Source: Saturnia japonica (lineage: Eukaryota > Arthropoda > Insecta > Lepidoptera > Saturniidae). Taken from it: 64,000 bases of DNA. Shown piece after piece: positions 1-10,650 of the stretch. The notes below the pieces were generated by a model that did not search any database, had not been told where the DNA came from, and worked only from the letters and a program-made list of their open reading frames with translations. The translations under genes and the position numbers were made by a program. Location: contig CM065304.1 of NCBI GenBank assembly GCA_033032175.1, positions 28,526,653 to 28,590,652 of the forward strand, given 5' to 3'. Numbering within the stretch: the stretch's first letter is position 1; every line of letters begins with the position of its first letter.

Positions 1-751
1 GGCCGGTAGACATTGTTCTGCCCTTGCCTATAGTCAAAAGCACTATGACTCCGACACCTATATCGAGTTCCTTCCCTTAAATCTTCCAAGACCTGTATAG
101 AATAAAAGAAAAAACAATTATGCATATTCCATCGTTCGAACGGTGAGTTACAGTTTAGTTTGTCGAAAATTTTCTAGTTAAAATTGCAACACTTACCAGC
201 GAACAGCGTTTCATTGTTATTTATATAGGATAAACACGAACGTAGTCGTGGTCGTTTGCTAGTATAATACAAAGCTAAGAGATCTAATTTCACCGGAATG
301 TGCCTCTGTTGCAACAATGTCTTTGAGTAGTTCTGTATTGACGACCGCGACCGGTCTGTCCAAACGTTGCACCGCGCCCAATGCACGCACAGCCTGACAC
401 ATAATAATCATGTCTATTTACATATTTAATCTCTTATTATCAGTTCATAATAAATATAAGTAATATTATAGCTACCGCGTTCTTTTTTTTCGAGTAGCAA
501 CATAACTTGTCGGTTCCACTACAATAATGGCGCCAGAGAAATGGTGACAGTTTGCGACGTGCATATTTTTTTATAGTCTTGTGCAGACAGCTTTAGGCGA
601 TTCCTGACCACTAGTTTGCGGAAATCGAACATATTTTATGATTTCATAATTTAAGTATATGAGACGTATTTTTGATACTTGTTGCAATAAATACTTTCAA
701 TTAATATACCTTATAAGTCTAAGAGCCCGTGGACCCCAGACCTTCGTTATT

Positions 752-776
752 TTATAAAAGCTGCAAGTTTGTCAGT
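752..776 (+). promoter_or_regulatory. Candidate core promoter (TATA box and initiator) upstream of the Tweedle exon
   Basis: TATAAAA begins at 753 and an arthropod-type TCAGT initiator lies at 772-776. The spacing from TATA to the initiator A (about 21 bases) is shorter than the usual 30 or so, so the start may instead lie near 783. It is 1.6 kb upstream of the Tweedle exon, which opens inside its signal peptide and therefore needs an upstream exon. No ATG and donor pair in phase 0 close by is convincing. Confidence 0.25.
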
Positions 777-1544
777 GCATGCTCCCAACACAGGTGAAAA
801 CGATGGACCAATATGAAGTTTGGGTTATCGTGGCTTTGGCAGATAAACGGTACTAAAGGTGTGTAAAACTACCGTTCTAAATTCATCAAATTATATAGTG
901 CGATTTTTGGTATTACCTTCAGAATATTATTAAAAATCACGTCATTCATTGCCAGACACTTCACTTAGTGACAACCTCTTACCAGACACCCTTAATGTTC
1001 ACGAAATTATAATTCTACTTACGTCATAGTATAAAAGTTGATTTTTATATATAATAATACTTGGGTAATAATTACATGATATTTTCTCATTAGCCAGATA
1101 TTTTTGATAGTTATACACCATTATATTATATTATACACCACTATTTTATTTAAATAAATTTTATCTAACAAATAACAAAATCCTTAAATAAAAATAACTT
1201 TGAACTTTAAAGTTCAAAGTTACACGAAAGCAGTATTAAAAACTTTCCAAAATAAAAAATCCGGCGCTGCAGCGTCGCGCCGCGTCGTGGAGGTTGTGAA
1301 TAATGAACAAGTATTGTAAAAGAATGAGGAAAGCAAGTGACAGTAATTATTTACAATGTTGATACATAAATGGTAAGGATCAATCATTTCCGTAGCAGTA
1401 ACTTTGCCCTTCGGACAATCTCTCAAAAAAATATTTCTGATATCCATTTTTTTGTTTTTGCTACCAACCGTCATGACTGAAATGTGTTTTATGTTACCAG
1501 TATTATCAACACCGATTCATATGCTCTTGAGAATGCAAATTATG

Positions 1545-1810
1545 AAAATGAATGATCATAATGTAAATATAATAAAAAATATAAAAAATACTTTATTCGA
1601 TTTAGGCCTTAAGGAGGCACTTATTAATATTAAGACACTATATACTAACAGTTCCAAATAACCCAGTCATCGAGAAGAGCTCAGCAAGAATCTCACTAGG
1701 GTTTATCTTTTTTTCAACTGTATTAATATTAACAGTTAATATACATATTAATAACTTAATGAATGCACAGAGAAGGGGTCACTTCAAGACATCACTATCT
1801 TAATAAAGAA
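1545..1810 (+). repeat. Interspersed repeat, 'TTTAGGCC' family, copy 1
   Basis: The stretch TTCGATTTAGGCCTTAAGG, then 'cgagaagagctcagcaag', and an end reading 'gaatgcacagagaaggg' followed by 'cagacatcactat'-like sequence, recurs at 24450-24690 and partly at 46690-46760. The three copies share order and orientation, which marks a dispersed retroposon family. No coding capacity is seen. Confidence 0.7.
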
Positions 1811-2376
1811 CGTAACACTATTACCTAAAAAAATTGTCTTGGTCATCGTGACAACAATGTTATATCCGGTTGAAGTGAATACTGGAATTAAACAAAATCA
1901 ATACTTAAAATTCAATACCTTCATAGATAAAATAGACAAAGTATTGACAGGTCCTTTTATAATCGTCTCTGTGAGCAATAGATATTGGAAAAAAAATTAA
2001 GTGTCACCAACGATACGCTGAATAGAAAACATAATTGTAAAGCATTATATTTACATTAGTGTTAGCAATACTTCTCATTAGCGGTGGACGATTATGAGAT
2101 ATACTAATGTAAATCATTTGATTATGAAGATATCTCGGTTATAAACATTAGTAATTAGATAATGTAAAACATTCATAATCGAATTTCACGATTACGTAAC
2201 CGCCCATCTCAACTCGTTTTCGTATTAACGTTAGCAACTAATATCATCTCCGTAATCACACTTGTTCTTGGAGTGAACTTTATTAACCAGAAGACTATGC
2301 GCAGTTAGTGATACAAGTACCGAATAGGAGTAAAATATAATCAAATTTGTATCATATTTCTTTTACTTAGTTTCAG

Positions 2377-3858
2377 ATATTGGCTGCTATTTTGGCTGTA
2401 GCTAATGGTGATGTTGGGCTCGGTTACCATTACAAAGTCCCCCAGACATCGTATGGAGTGCCTTCGTACCAATTCGGAGAAAGCTCAGGCCATCACGGAT
2501 CAAGCACCCATGGAAGCTCAACAGGTTTCAACTATAAAGAACATTCTTCTCAAAGTGGCTATATAGGATCCACTGTAAGCCCAACACCTAGTACAGGTTT
2601 CATAAGCCAAACTACTCTAAGTGGGTCTGAACATTACGCCGGACATGGTCAACTAAGCGGCAGCGGAGTAAACGGTCAATACCACCCACAGACTGTCGTC
2701 AACACTGAATCAAAAGGTCATTACTACTATCCATCGAGTGTAAATATCGGTTCTGGCTCCACAAACTTGGCTCGTCCTATTTACTCGTCGTTTGCTGGAG
2801 ATGCTACCCACAGCGTATCTCCATCTTACAAGGAATACGAAAACCACTACCTGACGGAAGCCGCTCATAAATACCAACAGTATTATATCCACCAACAACC
2901 TCCTCAGGTATACAAACATTACTTCGTACATACAGCTCCAGAAGAGCCTGAAGTACCTAAACCTCGGAAACCCATCGTACTGCCGCCCGCGCAGAAACAC
3001 TACAAAATTATTTTCGTAAAGACACCCTCAGAAACCCGTGCACCCCAAGTAATCCCTGTACCTCAACAACACGAAGAGAAGACTATAGTCTACGTTCTCT
3101 CTAAGAAACAAGACCAACCTCAAGACATTCTCGTGCCAAAAATCGAAAACAAGCCACCAACAAAACCTGAAGTTTATTTCGTCAAATACAAGAATAAGGA
3201 AGACACGCAAGCAGTTATTGATGGCATAGTAAATGATTACAACAAAGGACAAGGACAAACGGTCACCTTCTCTGGTCTTCAAAATGAGGCCGGCGACGCA
3301 TTCGGCTCCGGTTCATCAGGATCTTTCGGCTCCGGTTCATCAGGATCTTTCGGCTCAGGTTCTTCGGGATCTTTCGGCTCCGGTTCATCAGGATCATTCG
3401 GCTCAGGTTCTTCGGGATCTTTCGGGTCTGGTTCATCAGGATCATTCGGCTCTAGTACATCTGGATCGTTTTCCGGTACTCACGGCACTGTCGGTTCCTA
3501 CCCCATTTATAGCACCGGCAGTCATGGTGTTCCTTCTTCGATTTCTCAAGGACAATACACCGAGCAGATCTCTTACTCACCTATAAACATCCATGGTCCA
3601 GTTAGCGACTTCGTCACTGAAAAATACGATATCAATAAGGTATCATCTCGTCCAGAGACTTTCACTGTTGGAGCGGCCGATTTAAATAATATTGGCGGAT
3701 TGTCAGAGACCAGTACCGTTTACGGTGGATTATTATCCGGCAACAATGTTATTAGTACGACAACCTCCAGTTTAGCTCATGACGATGGCCACATCATCTC
3801 TACTAGTCAAGGATTACCCCACGACACTTATGGACCACCGAAATTCAGAACAGTTTAG
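2377..3858 (+). CDS. Tweedle (DUF243) cuticular protein, last exon; first exon not located
   Basis: Encodes a secreted structural protein of the insect cuticle; Tweedle proteins bind chitin and shape the body. The exon follows a pyrimidine-rich acceptor ending TTTCAG and opens in phase 0 with a hydrophobic signal-peptide remnant (ILAAILAVANG). Counting from the Leu at 2380, the N-terminal 165 residues are rich in Gly, Ser, Tyr and His. The DUF243 block spans about 175-275 with its aromatic motifs: KHYFVH (179-184), KHYKIIFVK (206-214), EEKTIVYVLSKK (232-243) and KPEVYFVKYK (262-271). A GSGSSGSF repeat follows (308-363), then a Ser/Thr/Gly-rich tail and a TAG stop. Such genes usually have a short first exon coding the start of the signal peptide; none is convincing between 780 and 2370. 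AATAAA occurs at 3863-3868 and 3957-3962. The family call is firm; the gene model is incomplete. Confidence 0.88.
   Translation: MLAAILAVANGDVGLGYHYKVPQTSYGVPSYQFGESSGHHGSSTHGSSTGFNYKEHSSQSGYIGSTVSPTPSTGFISQTTLSGSEHYAGHGQLSGSGVNGQYHPQTVVNTESKGHYYYPSSVNIGSGSTNLARPIYSSFAGDATHSVSPSYKEYENHYLTEAAHKYQQYYIHQQPPQVYKHYFVHTAPEEPEVPKPRKPIVLPPAQKHYKIIFVKTPSETRAPQVIPVPQQHEEKTIVYVLSKKQDQPQDILVPKIENKPPTKPEVYFVKYKNKEDTQAVIDGIVNDYNKGQGQTVTFSGLQNEAGDAFGSGSSGSFGSGSSGSFGSGSSGSFGSGSSGSFGSGSSGSFGSGSSGSFGSSTSGSFSGTHGTVGSYPIYSTGSHGVPSSISQGQYTEQISYSPINIHGPVSDFVTEKYDINKVSSRPETFTVGAADLNNIGGLSETSTVYGGLLSGNNVISTTTSSLAHDDGHIISTSQGLPHDTYGPPKFRTV
3301..3468 (+). repeat. In-frame 24-bp coding minisatellite in the Tweedle exon
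   Basis: Seven head-to-tail 24-bp units encode FGSGSSGS; six are intact at protein level and the last is GSSTSGSF. Units differ only at third positions (ggctcc or ggctca, tcatca or tcttcg), so the array has been kept in frame under protein-level constraint. Confidence 0.95.
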
Positions 3859-3956
3859 ATTTAATAAATCCGTAAAATCGGTACATATGTAGGTACATTA
3901 TGTTTGCAATTTTTATACTACATTAGTAACGAATATAAATAGCCTATGTAAATTCT

Positions 3957-3962
3957 AATAAA
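3957..3962 (+). terminator. Likely polyadenylation signal of the Tweedle gene
   Basis: AATAAA about 100 bases after the stop codon. Another AATAAA sits 5 bases after the stop (3863-3868) and is less likely to be used. Confidence 0.45.
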
Positions 3963-3968
3963 CACTTA

Positions 3969-4600
3969 TTAAAGTAAATAGTTAATTATTCACTTACAAA
4001 TTGTAATACCAGGTGACTGGAGAAATATAGCTAAATTAGAAATATATTCTCTAACTTTACGGTAATGCAGAACTAAACAATGTTTACATGTTTAAAACAG
4101 AACTTTTTTGTAAAATAAACTAATTATTATAGTTATTTTATGACCACGTAAAAGTTTAATATTTCTAAAAACTTTCGTGTTTTAAGCTATGATACAACTA
4201 TTCCTTTATATTTATGTTTAAAAAAAATTAGGTATATAACTAAAACTTATATTTTTTAAATTGCTATTCAAAACATTTTTTGATCTAAAAAAGTCAAACT
4301 TCAACAAACAAGAATACCAACGTGATAGAATGAACATTCGCAACAATATATCTGTTCTGATCATGCGTGATATACATTACAACTGATTACAAAACTAATT
4401 TAAATTTTAATTAAACAAACAACTTTAGACTTCTATAATATTTCCTAGGTAGCTATAATAGCAACAGATATCTCTTCATTTACATATAATATTAACTAAA
4501 CTTAAATTTCTTATATGTATAAATAAATAATTACCTTTGCATCATGTGTTGAACATTATATTGTCATATTATGCCAAGTCAAGACAAGCCAGCCAAGAGT
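3969..4600. other. Gene-free AT-rich stretch
   Basis: No ORF with protein-like composition, no RNA gene and no repeat was recognised here. Confidence 0.5.
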
Positions 4601-4729
4601 ATCTTAAAATAAAAATCGGAGCCATATAACCTTTTTGTTGTGTTCCTGCGATGGGTAGGATTTCCAGAACTCCTTGGGAAAAAGGGGGTTCAAAGAGAGG
4701 TAGGGTACACTGAATAATTTCTTTGGAAA

Positions 4730-4965
4730 TTTCTCTCTAATTGAAGCAGTCCAACTGGTGGAATACCTATAATCCATCCTACAGAAGATCATGGCTTAAT
4801 TACCTTGTGTTGTGTTCCTAGGGTAACTTGCGTTTCCAGAGCTACATGAGGTTGGGGGATTAAAGGATGGCAACGGTCTTGTGATACCTATGGTAGGTAG
4901 GTAAGTAGACTAGGTAGCCACTTACTATCAAGTGGACCAAGTACTTGTTTAAAAAAAATCAAAGA
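4730..4965 (+). repeat. Moth non-LTR/SINE 3'-end fragments
   Basis: 4733-4800 (aatacctataatccatcctacagaagatcatgg) has a related inverted copy at about 12478-12560. 4855-4960 ('ggatggcaacggtcttgtgatacc' through 'cttactatcaagtggacc') resembles the 3' end common in moth LINE/SINE families (GGATGGCAACG and CTTACCATCAGG). That family attribution is from memory; the inverted partner is seen directly. Confidence 0.5.
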
Positions 4966-5048
4966 ACTCACCGCCGATTTTGCCGTCATAAATATTGTTC
5001 ATATTATAATTCGTATTATATGTATGTATATATTATACAAAGTATTTG

Positions 5049-5265
5049 TAACTAACTGACCAACTCGTATGAACGCACGGCCCAAGTAGGGCTATTTTTC
5101 GTAAAAATTGACATGCGGGTTCCTTTTACACTGTAGGTGAGCAATGAGTAAGCATTTTTGGAAATTCGTCCCCTAAGGTGGTGAAAAAGAGGATAAAAGT
5201 TTGTATGAAAAACCGTCATTTGAAGATAGATAAAATTGGTATTTAGCAATTCAGTAAAAAAGATA
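5049..5265 (+). repeat. Interspersed repeat of the 'cccctaagg..gtgaaaa..gtttgtatg' type
   Basis: Shares the blocks 'cccctaaggtggtgaaaa' and 'aagtttgtatgaaa' with 11240-11640 and 13770-13850. It is non-coding and typical of dispersed repeats in Lepidoptera. The boundaries are approximate. Confidence 0.5.
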
Positions 5266-5442
5266 GTACGTAAATCGAAGTCGCGGCAAAAGCGCTTGCC
5301 GGTAATAAACCTATGATCCCTTTCTGTTTTATTTTTTTCCTAAAATCTTATTCTGTCATTTTAGTTCTGTAATTTTTCAATAGATAAACTCAACGACTTG
5401 CAAATCTGTGGATAGTGATAAAAAAGTTTACGTTTATTATTT

Positions 5443-5470
5443 ACTAGCTGTGCCCAACGGTTTCACCCGC
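5443..5470 (+). repeat. Short end fragment of the 'CTAGCTGTGCCC' repeat family
   Basis: TACTAGCTGTGCCC followed by 'ggtttcacccgc' matches the end shared with 39714-40125, 51957-52506 and 63190-63667. It is a truncated copy. Confidence 0.5.
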
Positions 5471-6058
5471 ATTTAAACTTATCTAAGTATTAAGTGAGCA
5501 ATTTGGTTTCTCGGAAACGGATCAGACGATTTGGATGTAATTTTGTATTTAGATAATGTTTTACATTCCAATTTTACCTGGATTAATAGGAGATTTTCTT
5601 TTTTTATGATTCCGACCAAAGCTCGGTCGCCCAGATATTTAAATTTATTGGACGTTAGTTTTTTCGTGGAGAATTATCTCCAAAAACCTGTCATATACAA
5701 CAATTAATAGTTAAAGTTAAAAAGATAAATTCTAAAAGGAAAATGATTTAAAGAAAAATAAAATCTAACATAAATATAATTCCAAGACATCAAAGGAATG
5801 TAATAAATTTGCGTAGAATAAAATCTAATTAACATTAACCTAACGGTTGCCCTGGAAATTTGATAATAAACAATACATAATATATACGAAATTAATACAG
5901 GAAATATAAGGTAAATAAGAGAATTAAGATAAATAGACGCTGACTAAATAGACCTAATATAACAAACCGTACGCACCCCGTTGTTTTAAATTACTTGCCA
6001 CAGTCACGATTGCTTGAAGTCCATCGTCACTGCTTCGCTACTTAAGGCCGCTCACTCC

Positions 6059-6136
6059 CAAGCCCAAGCCCGGTGAAGCTGTCCAAGCCTCTAATGGCTC
6101 CAGGACCATTAAGACTAACATCAATCTCAGTTCAAA
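6059..6136 (+). repeat. Diverged copy of the LINE 3'-terminal unit
   Basis: 'agcccggtgaagctgt', then 'aagactaacat' and 'cagttca' follow the same order as the 3'-terminal unit at 10340-10430 (agtccggtgaagctgt, aaggctaacag, cagtt). It is more diverged than the other copies and begins near the same point, so it may come from an older or sister family. Confidence 0.55.
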
Positions 6137-6169
6137 CAAGAAGTTATATAGTCTATAAACTTTCTCAAT

Positions 6170-6650
6170 ATATATGCTACTAAAATGGGCTTGCGCGTGT
6201 GCCCATTACAAATGTGCTACGTCAACCAATACAGAGCGGGACCGCGCACCGAGGGCGCGAACGCGACGGAAACGATTCCCTCGTACTCTGTATAACCGAC
6301 GGCGGATAACACACTACGGTAACCAGCTGTCTGGAAACCAGTACGTGCGAGCGCCTCTCACTACGTGCGACCGACCCTGCTCACACCCGAAACTACTAGG
6401 CGTGAAGAGGGCGAAAACATTAAGGTACACACACGCAGTGAGGTGCCTGCTGGTAGGCGCGGCGCTGACGTAGCACGGAAGCGGAGAGGACTGGGTCGCT
6501 GGCGGGTTGAACACTTGTGAAGATGCAATGACACACAGATACCACAATAAATTTCGCTGTATTCTTCAAGACACAATACAATTTCTTAGTGCTATCTTCT
6601 GGGTTCTGTTTCTTCCAGTCTTGTTTCTTGAGTCTTGAGTCTTCAGCTTC
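6170..6650. other. GC-rich island of unknown origin
   Basis: This block is strikingly GC- and CpG-rich against an AT-rich background. It abuts the 3' breakpoint of the LINE at about 6650. Short overlapping ORFs occur, but none looks like a known protein. An AATAAA lies near 6546 with a following T-rich tract. It could be a mobile-element fragment such as an LTR or a 5' UTR. Confidence 0.35.
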
Positions 6651-9060
6651 CGCTGCGGCTTTTACAGCTTCACCGGACTTGGGGGCGAGCGCTTAGGGCA
6701 CTCAGCCGCGAAAGTTTGTGACGACTCGCACGAGGGTGCCAGAGTGGCCGAACCTCGGCTCGGGCGGTCGTCGCGAATGCGAAAAGGTCGCAATCTAACT
6801 AATTCCCTAATCCTAAGAGAATTCGAACTAACTAACATATACTCATACTGGGAGGAAGGAGGGAGCCATGCGTATGTGTATTTAATAATCGGAATGGTTT
6901 TTCTGCACTAACTAGCGCAAAAAAAAAGAAAAAAAAGGTCCCTTACAGAAACTATGTGCCTGTGTGGTGTGCACGTGTGTGTGGTCATACGTGTGTAATG
7001 TTGTATGTGGGTAGCTAAGTGTTGCACGTATAGTGTCACTTTGTATCACGCGGGCGGCTGCCTGACCCAAGGGTTTCACTCCGTGGAACGGACCTAGGCT
7101 TGGGTTACCGCTAGAGAGGGTGGACGTGACGGGTGTGCGGGAGCGAAGTTGACCGCCCGCCCTCTGCGGAGAGAGCGGTGGTTACGCGGGCGTGGGCGCT
7201 GGCACGCTCTGTTTGGAGAGACGGATGTGTAATATTTATTCGAATTTTCGATGTGATCGTTGGGATCAATAAAAATATTGCGCGGCCGGCGTTTGCACCG
7301 GATGTCCGTGGGTGCCGGAACATAAGTGGCGGCTGTTTTTATTAACGGATTCGCGTGGTTCGACGCGGTGTCGAAATACGAACGGGAGAGCTGTTTAACG
7401 TAGGCATGTATCGAAGGAAGCTCCATATCTCTATGGAGATCTACGCTTCGAACATACCACGGGGCCCCGGTGAGACGATAGAGAAACCTATTCTGTATCG
7501 ATTGTAACCGTTTGAAACTCGACTCGGACATATGTGCGAACACAGCGCAACTGTATGTCAAAATTGGTCGAATACACGTCTTGTAGAGCGTGAGCTTATG
7601 TCGCGTGGACATTTTGCACACCGAACACAACAGAGGATGCAACCGGCCCAGGACCCACGCGGCCCTGTTCCTAACCTTACGGATGTGGGGTCTAAAAGAG
7701 AGCCTACTATCTAGGGTTACCCCTAGATATTTGGTCTCTCTTACGTACGGAATCGGATTATCGTAGAGCTTAACAGGTTTAAGCTTCCACGGTATCTGTG
7801 ACGAATCCGCATCGAAGAGCATCGCGGCGCTCTTCGAGGGATTGACGGCTATTCGCCACTAGTTAAACCACTTCCCGAGAGTGGTCACGGCGCGTTGGAC
7901 TTTGTGTCTGAGGTTGGATCTATTCCTATCTGAGGCATATAAGACTGTATCGTCAGCGTATAGCCCTACCTCGACCTCCGGGAGTCGAGGTAGGTCACTG
8001 ACGTACAGGTTAAATAGGCTAGGAGCCAGGATCGAACCTTGGGGAACGCCTGAGCGTATTGGACGGGGCGTGGACAATTCACCTTCCACTCTATAGCGAA
8101 AGGTGCGATCTGTTAGATAGTCGCGAATTATTTTAATTAGCCTATCGGGGACTTCAAAGTGATACAACTTGTAGATCAATCCCTCGTGCCAGACCTTATC
8201 GAAGGCCTTGGCAACGTCGAAAAAGACCGCAAGTGTACGGCGGGGTTTATATAATTCAGCAAAATTAAATGCAACGTGCTCCGTGAGGCGGTGCACTTGA
8301 TGAGTGCAAGAATATCTAGCACGGAAACCGAATTGCTCAGGCGGATAGAGGTCTTTCTCCTCTATTACTGACTTGAGACGGTTCAGAAGGATCCGCTCGT
8401 ACATTTTCCCTAAAGTATTTAGGGGACTGATCGGGCGATAGCTGTCGGGAAGCGACGCGCTCTTGCCGGGCTTACGGATACCTATGACTATGGCCTTTTT
8501 CCAGGCGGCTGGAAAATGGCAGTGGGCTATGGCTACATTGAAGATGCAGACCAAAAGAGCTATGAGGCGATCGGGAAGAAATCTAAGTACTTCATTCCTG
8601 ATCCCGTCGGGACCTGGTGCTTTTCTAAGCTTAAGGCTTTTTATAATGGAAAGAACCTCCTCAGACGTGACTGGGGACAGGGAGTCTGTCGCGGGGAGCT
8701 TATCCAGCTCCCGCACGCATCCATCGATACCCTCGACCCGGTCGGTATTTGCATCGACACTGTTCGGAGAGCACTGGCTCTCCAAACAAGTGGCGAGGCA
8801 CTCCGCCTTGTCGCTGCTATCGAAGGCGAGCGGTATACCGGGACCCCTCTCGAGGGGGGGCATAAGATAAGAAGCCTCTATTTTGAGGCTGTGAGCTAAT
8901 TTCCAGTAAGCCAGATGCCGGTAGGCCCCGGTAGCTCGCCTTTTATCTTGCTGCCGGAGAGCGAGACGAAACGATGGCGTCCTATACCTTTACTGCTCTT
9001 TACCAAATATGGGCATGGCCCGCTAACCGCGGTGACGCGTCGCGGTTGCACTATTGCTAT
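6651..9060 (-). mobile_element. 5'-truncated jockey-like non-LTR retrotransposon (LINE)
   Basis: The element lies on the minus strand with the reverse transcriptase ORF at 7094-8863 and a 3' UTR of about 430 bases (7093-6651). The 3' UTR matches an inverted copy at 9920-10431. At 6651 the match stops before the terminal unit and poly(A) present in other copies, so the 3' end is deleted or rearranged. The 5' end is lost: no endonuclease domain is seen, and unrelated (att)n sequence follows from about 9060. Confidence 0.85.
7094..8863 (-). pseudogene. Jockey-clade reverse transcriptase ORF, interrupted by one in-frame stop
   Basis: Codes the RNA-directed DNA polymerase that copies LINE RNA at the target site. 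It is open from 8863 to 7862, has a TAG at 7861-7859, and continues in the same frame from 7858 to 7094. Palm motifs are intact: motif A AVFFDVAKAFDKVW, motif B SGVPQGSILAPSLF, and the catalytic box LYADDTVLY. The stop lies just after the palm (following LGKWFN). The thumb and C-terminal region continue with TKYLGVTLDSRLSF and a jockey-type C-terminus. The frame also runs upstream of the first Met (...YWKLAHSLKIEASYL) to a TAA near 8990. Only one lesion in about 590 codons points to recent insertion. It is not autonomous, because the endonuclease is missing. Confidence 0.88.
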
Positions 9061-9061
9061 C

Positions 9062-9083
9062 CCTATCTATTATTATTATTATT
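9062..9083 (+). repeat. (ATT)n microsatellite at the LINE 5' junction
   Basis: 'attattattattatttc' lies directly next to the truncated 5' end of the LINE. Confidence 0.6.
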
Positions 9084-9757
9084 TCTACACAATGTTTAAT
9101 AAATCGTTAATATCTCTAATTACAATTATTCAATTAATATAAAAACTGTTTTATGTCATTGCGGACATAAATACCTATATAAAAACACTAATTGCAACAT
9201 TATAGGTTGATAAACATCGTAAATACAGAGCGTTAAACATTACAACTTTAAATGGCTTGAAACTCGTTATGTATACACTATTCAACGTTATAAACATTAT
9301 AAAAACATACATAGTAGGCTAATTAACCTATACAACATTAAATATCACATATAACTTCTATATAACACGGATTATTGACGATACATGAGTTCAATACTTT
9401 AAGTGACTATTTCTATGACATTGAAGCATTTTTATAACTTATTTACTGTTCTTATATACCTACAAGTCGTAATATTACATTGAAAACATTAGATAGATGA
9501 TTGTTTATGCAAATTATTAATCCCTACAACTTATATTTACAATTACTATTTTGTATCATCACGCTTAGGCCTATGCGTCGCTAACAGCTACAAAATGTAA
9601 AAATAATAAATAATAGCAACAACAAGTTAGTAACAAACAAACAAACAAACAAAAAGCAATCTATTGAGCTCTATGGCATCAGTATAGAATTTCATATGTA
9701 TTTTAAGTGTATAATTTTCCGGTCGTTTTAAATAACTTTTTTTTGTTTTATTAATGT
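9084..9757. other. Gene-free AT-rich stretch with an (AAAC)n tract
   Basis: No ORF or gene was recognised. An (aaac)n run lies at about 9632-9653. Confidence 0.45.
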
Positions 9758-9919
9758 ATGTAGTGACATCTCTCGCCACAACTGACGCATCAACGCATCG
9801 ACACAACTACGTAGCGACATCTATCGAGCCACATAGGACGCATTCTACTGATCCTCCATTGCGCTATAGAAATTAACTCTATCGTTGAGTATATACAAGA
9901 ACCCGACTACAACAGTCGG

Positions 9920-10431
9920 TTAGGTCCGTTTCTGGGTGTGAAGCCCTTGGGTCAGGCAGCCGCCCGCGCGATACAAAGTGACACTATACCACCCACACAC
10001 AACACTACACACGTATGAACAACACACACGTGCACACCACACAGGTACATAGGTTCTGTAAGGGACCTTTTTTTTTCTTTTTTTGCGTTAGTTAGACTAA
10101 TGCGCTAGTTAGTGTAAAAAAACCATTCCGATTGCTAAATACACATACGCATGGCTCCCTCCTTCCTCCCAGTATGAGTATATGTTAGTTAGTTCGAATT
10201 CTCTTAGGATTAGGGAATTAGTTAGATCGCGACCTTTTCGCATTCGCGACGACCGCCCGAGCCGAGGTTCGGCCACTCTGGCACCCTCGTGCGGGTCGTC
10301 ACAAACTTTCGCGGCTGAGTGCCCTAAGCGCTCGCCCCCAAGTCCGGTGAAGCTGTAAAAGCCGCAGCGGCTCTGTTTTTGGATAGGGCCCCTAAGGCTA
10401 ACAGTGTAGTCAGTTAAAAAAAAAAAAAAAA
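9920..10431 (+). mobile_element. 5'-truncated LINE 3'-UTR copy with poly(A)
   Basis: This plus-strand copy begins at TTAGGTCCGTT, corresponding to the stop-codon region of the LINE ORF at 7094. It carries the whole 3' UTR, the terminal unit (10340-10415) and 16 As (10416-10431). CAACAGTCGG at 9910-9919 and again at 10432-10441 is the target-site duplication. Confidence 0.9.
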
Positions 10432-10441
10432 CAACAGTCGG

Positions 10442-10538
10442 GGTATCAAGTCCGGTGAAGCTGTAAAAGCTGCAGCGGCTCTGTTTTTGGATAGGGCCCC
10501 TAAGGCTAACAGTGTAGTCAGTTAAAAAAAAAAAAAAA
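10442..10538 (+). mobile_element. LINE-tail unit B (about 80 bp plus poly(A))
   Basis: It contains only the LINE 3'-terminal unit (from caagtccggtgaagctg to gtagtcagtt) followed by a poly(A) run. CAACAGTCGG lies on both sides (10432-10441 and 10539-10548). Its 5' junction (ggtatcaagtcc) differs from the LINE itself but matches unit C (ggtgtcaagtcc). Confidence 0.9.
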
Positions 10539-10548
10539 CAACAGTCGG

Positions 10549-10650
10549 GGTGTCAAGTCCGGTGAAGCTGTAAAAGCCGCAGCGGCTCTGTTTTGGATAG
10601 GGCCCCTAAGGCTAACAGTGTAGACAGTTCAAAAAAAAAAAAAAAAAAAA
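10549..10650 (+). mobile_element. LINE-tail unit C (about 80 bp plus poly(A))
   Basis: A third 3' tail with about 20 As, ending at the last copy of the target repeat (aacagtcgg, 10649-10657), after which the interrupted GC-rich element resumes at gcagctgg. Small differences from unit B (gtagacagttc, ttttgg) show it is not an assembly duplicate. Confidence 0.88.

Noticed and set aside
1300..1375. ATG|gtaagg at about 1370 as the Tweedle first exon
   Set aside because: The phase fits, but it would give a signal peptide without the usual basic N-terminus and has no promoter motif nearby; the surroundings look repeat-derived.
2710..3586. Long ORFs in other frames over the Tweedle exon
   Set aside because: They are shadows of the biased Gly/Ser/Pro codons and the 24-bp repeat; the + frame ending at 3858 has the DUF243 motifs.
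7133..8899. Plus-strand ORFs over the LINE
   Set aside because: They are antisense shadows of the reverse transcriptase frame.
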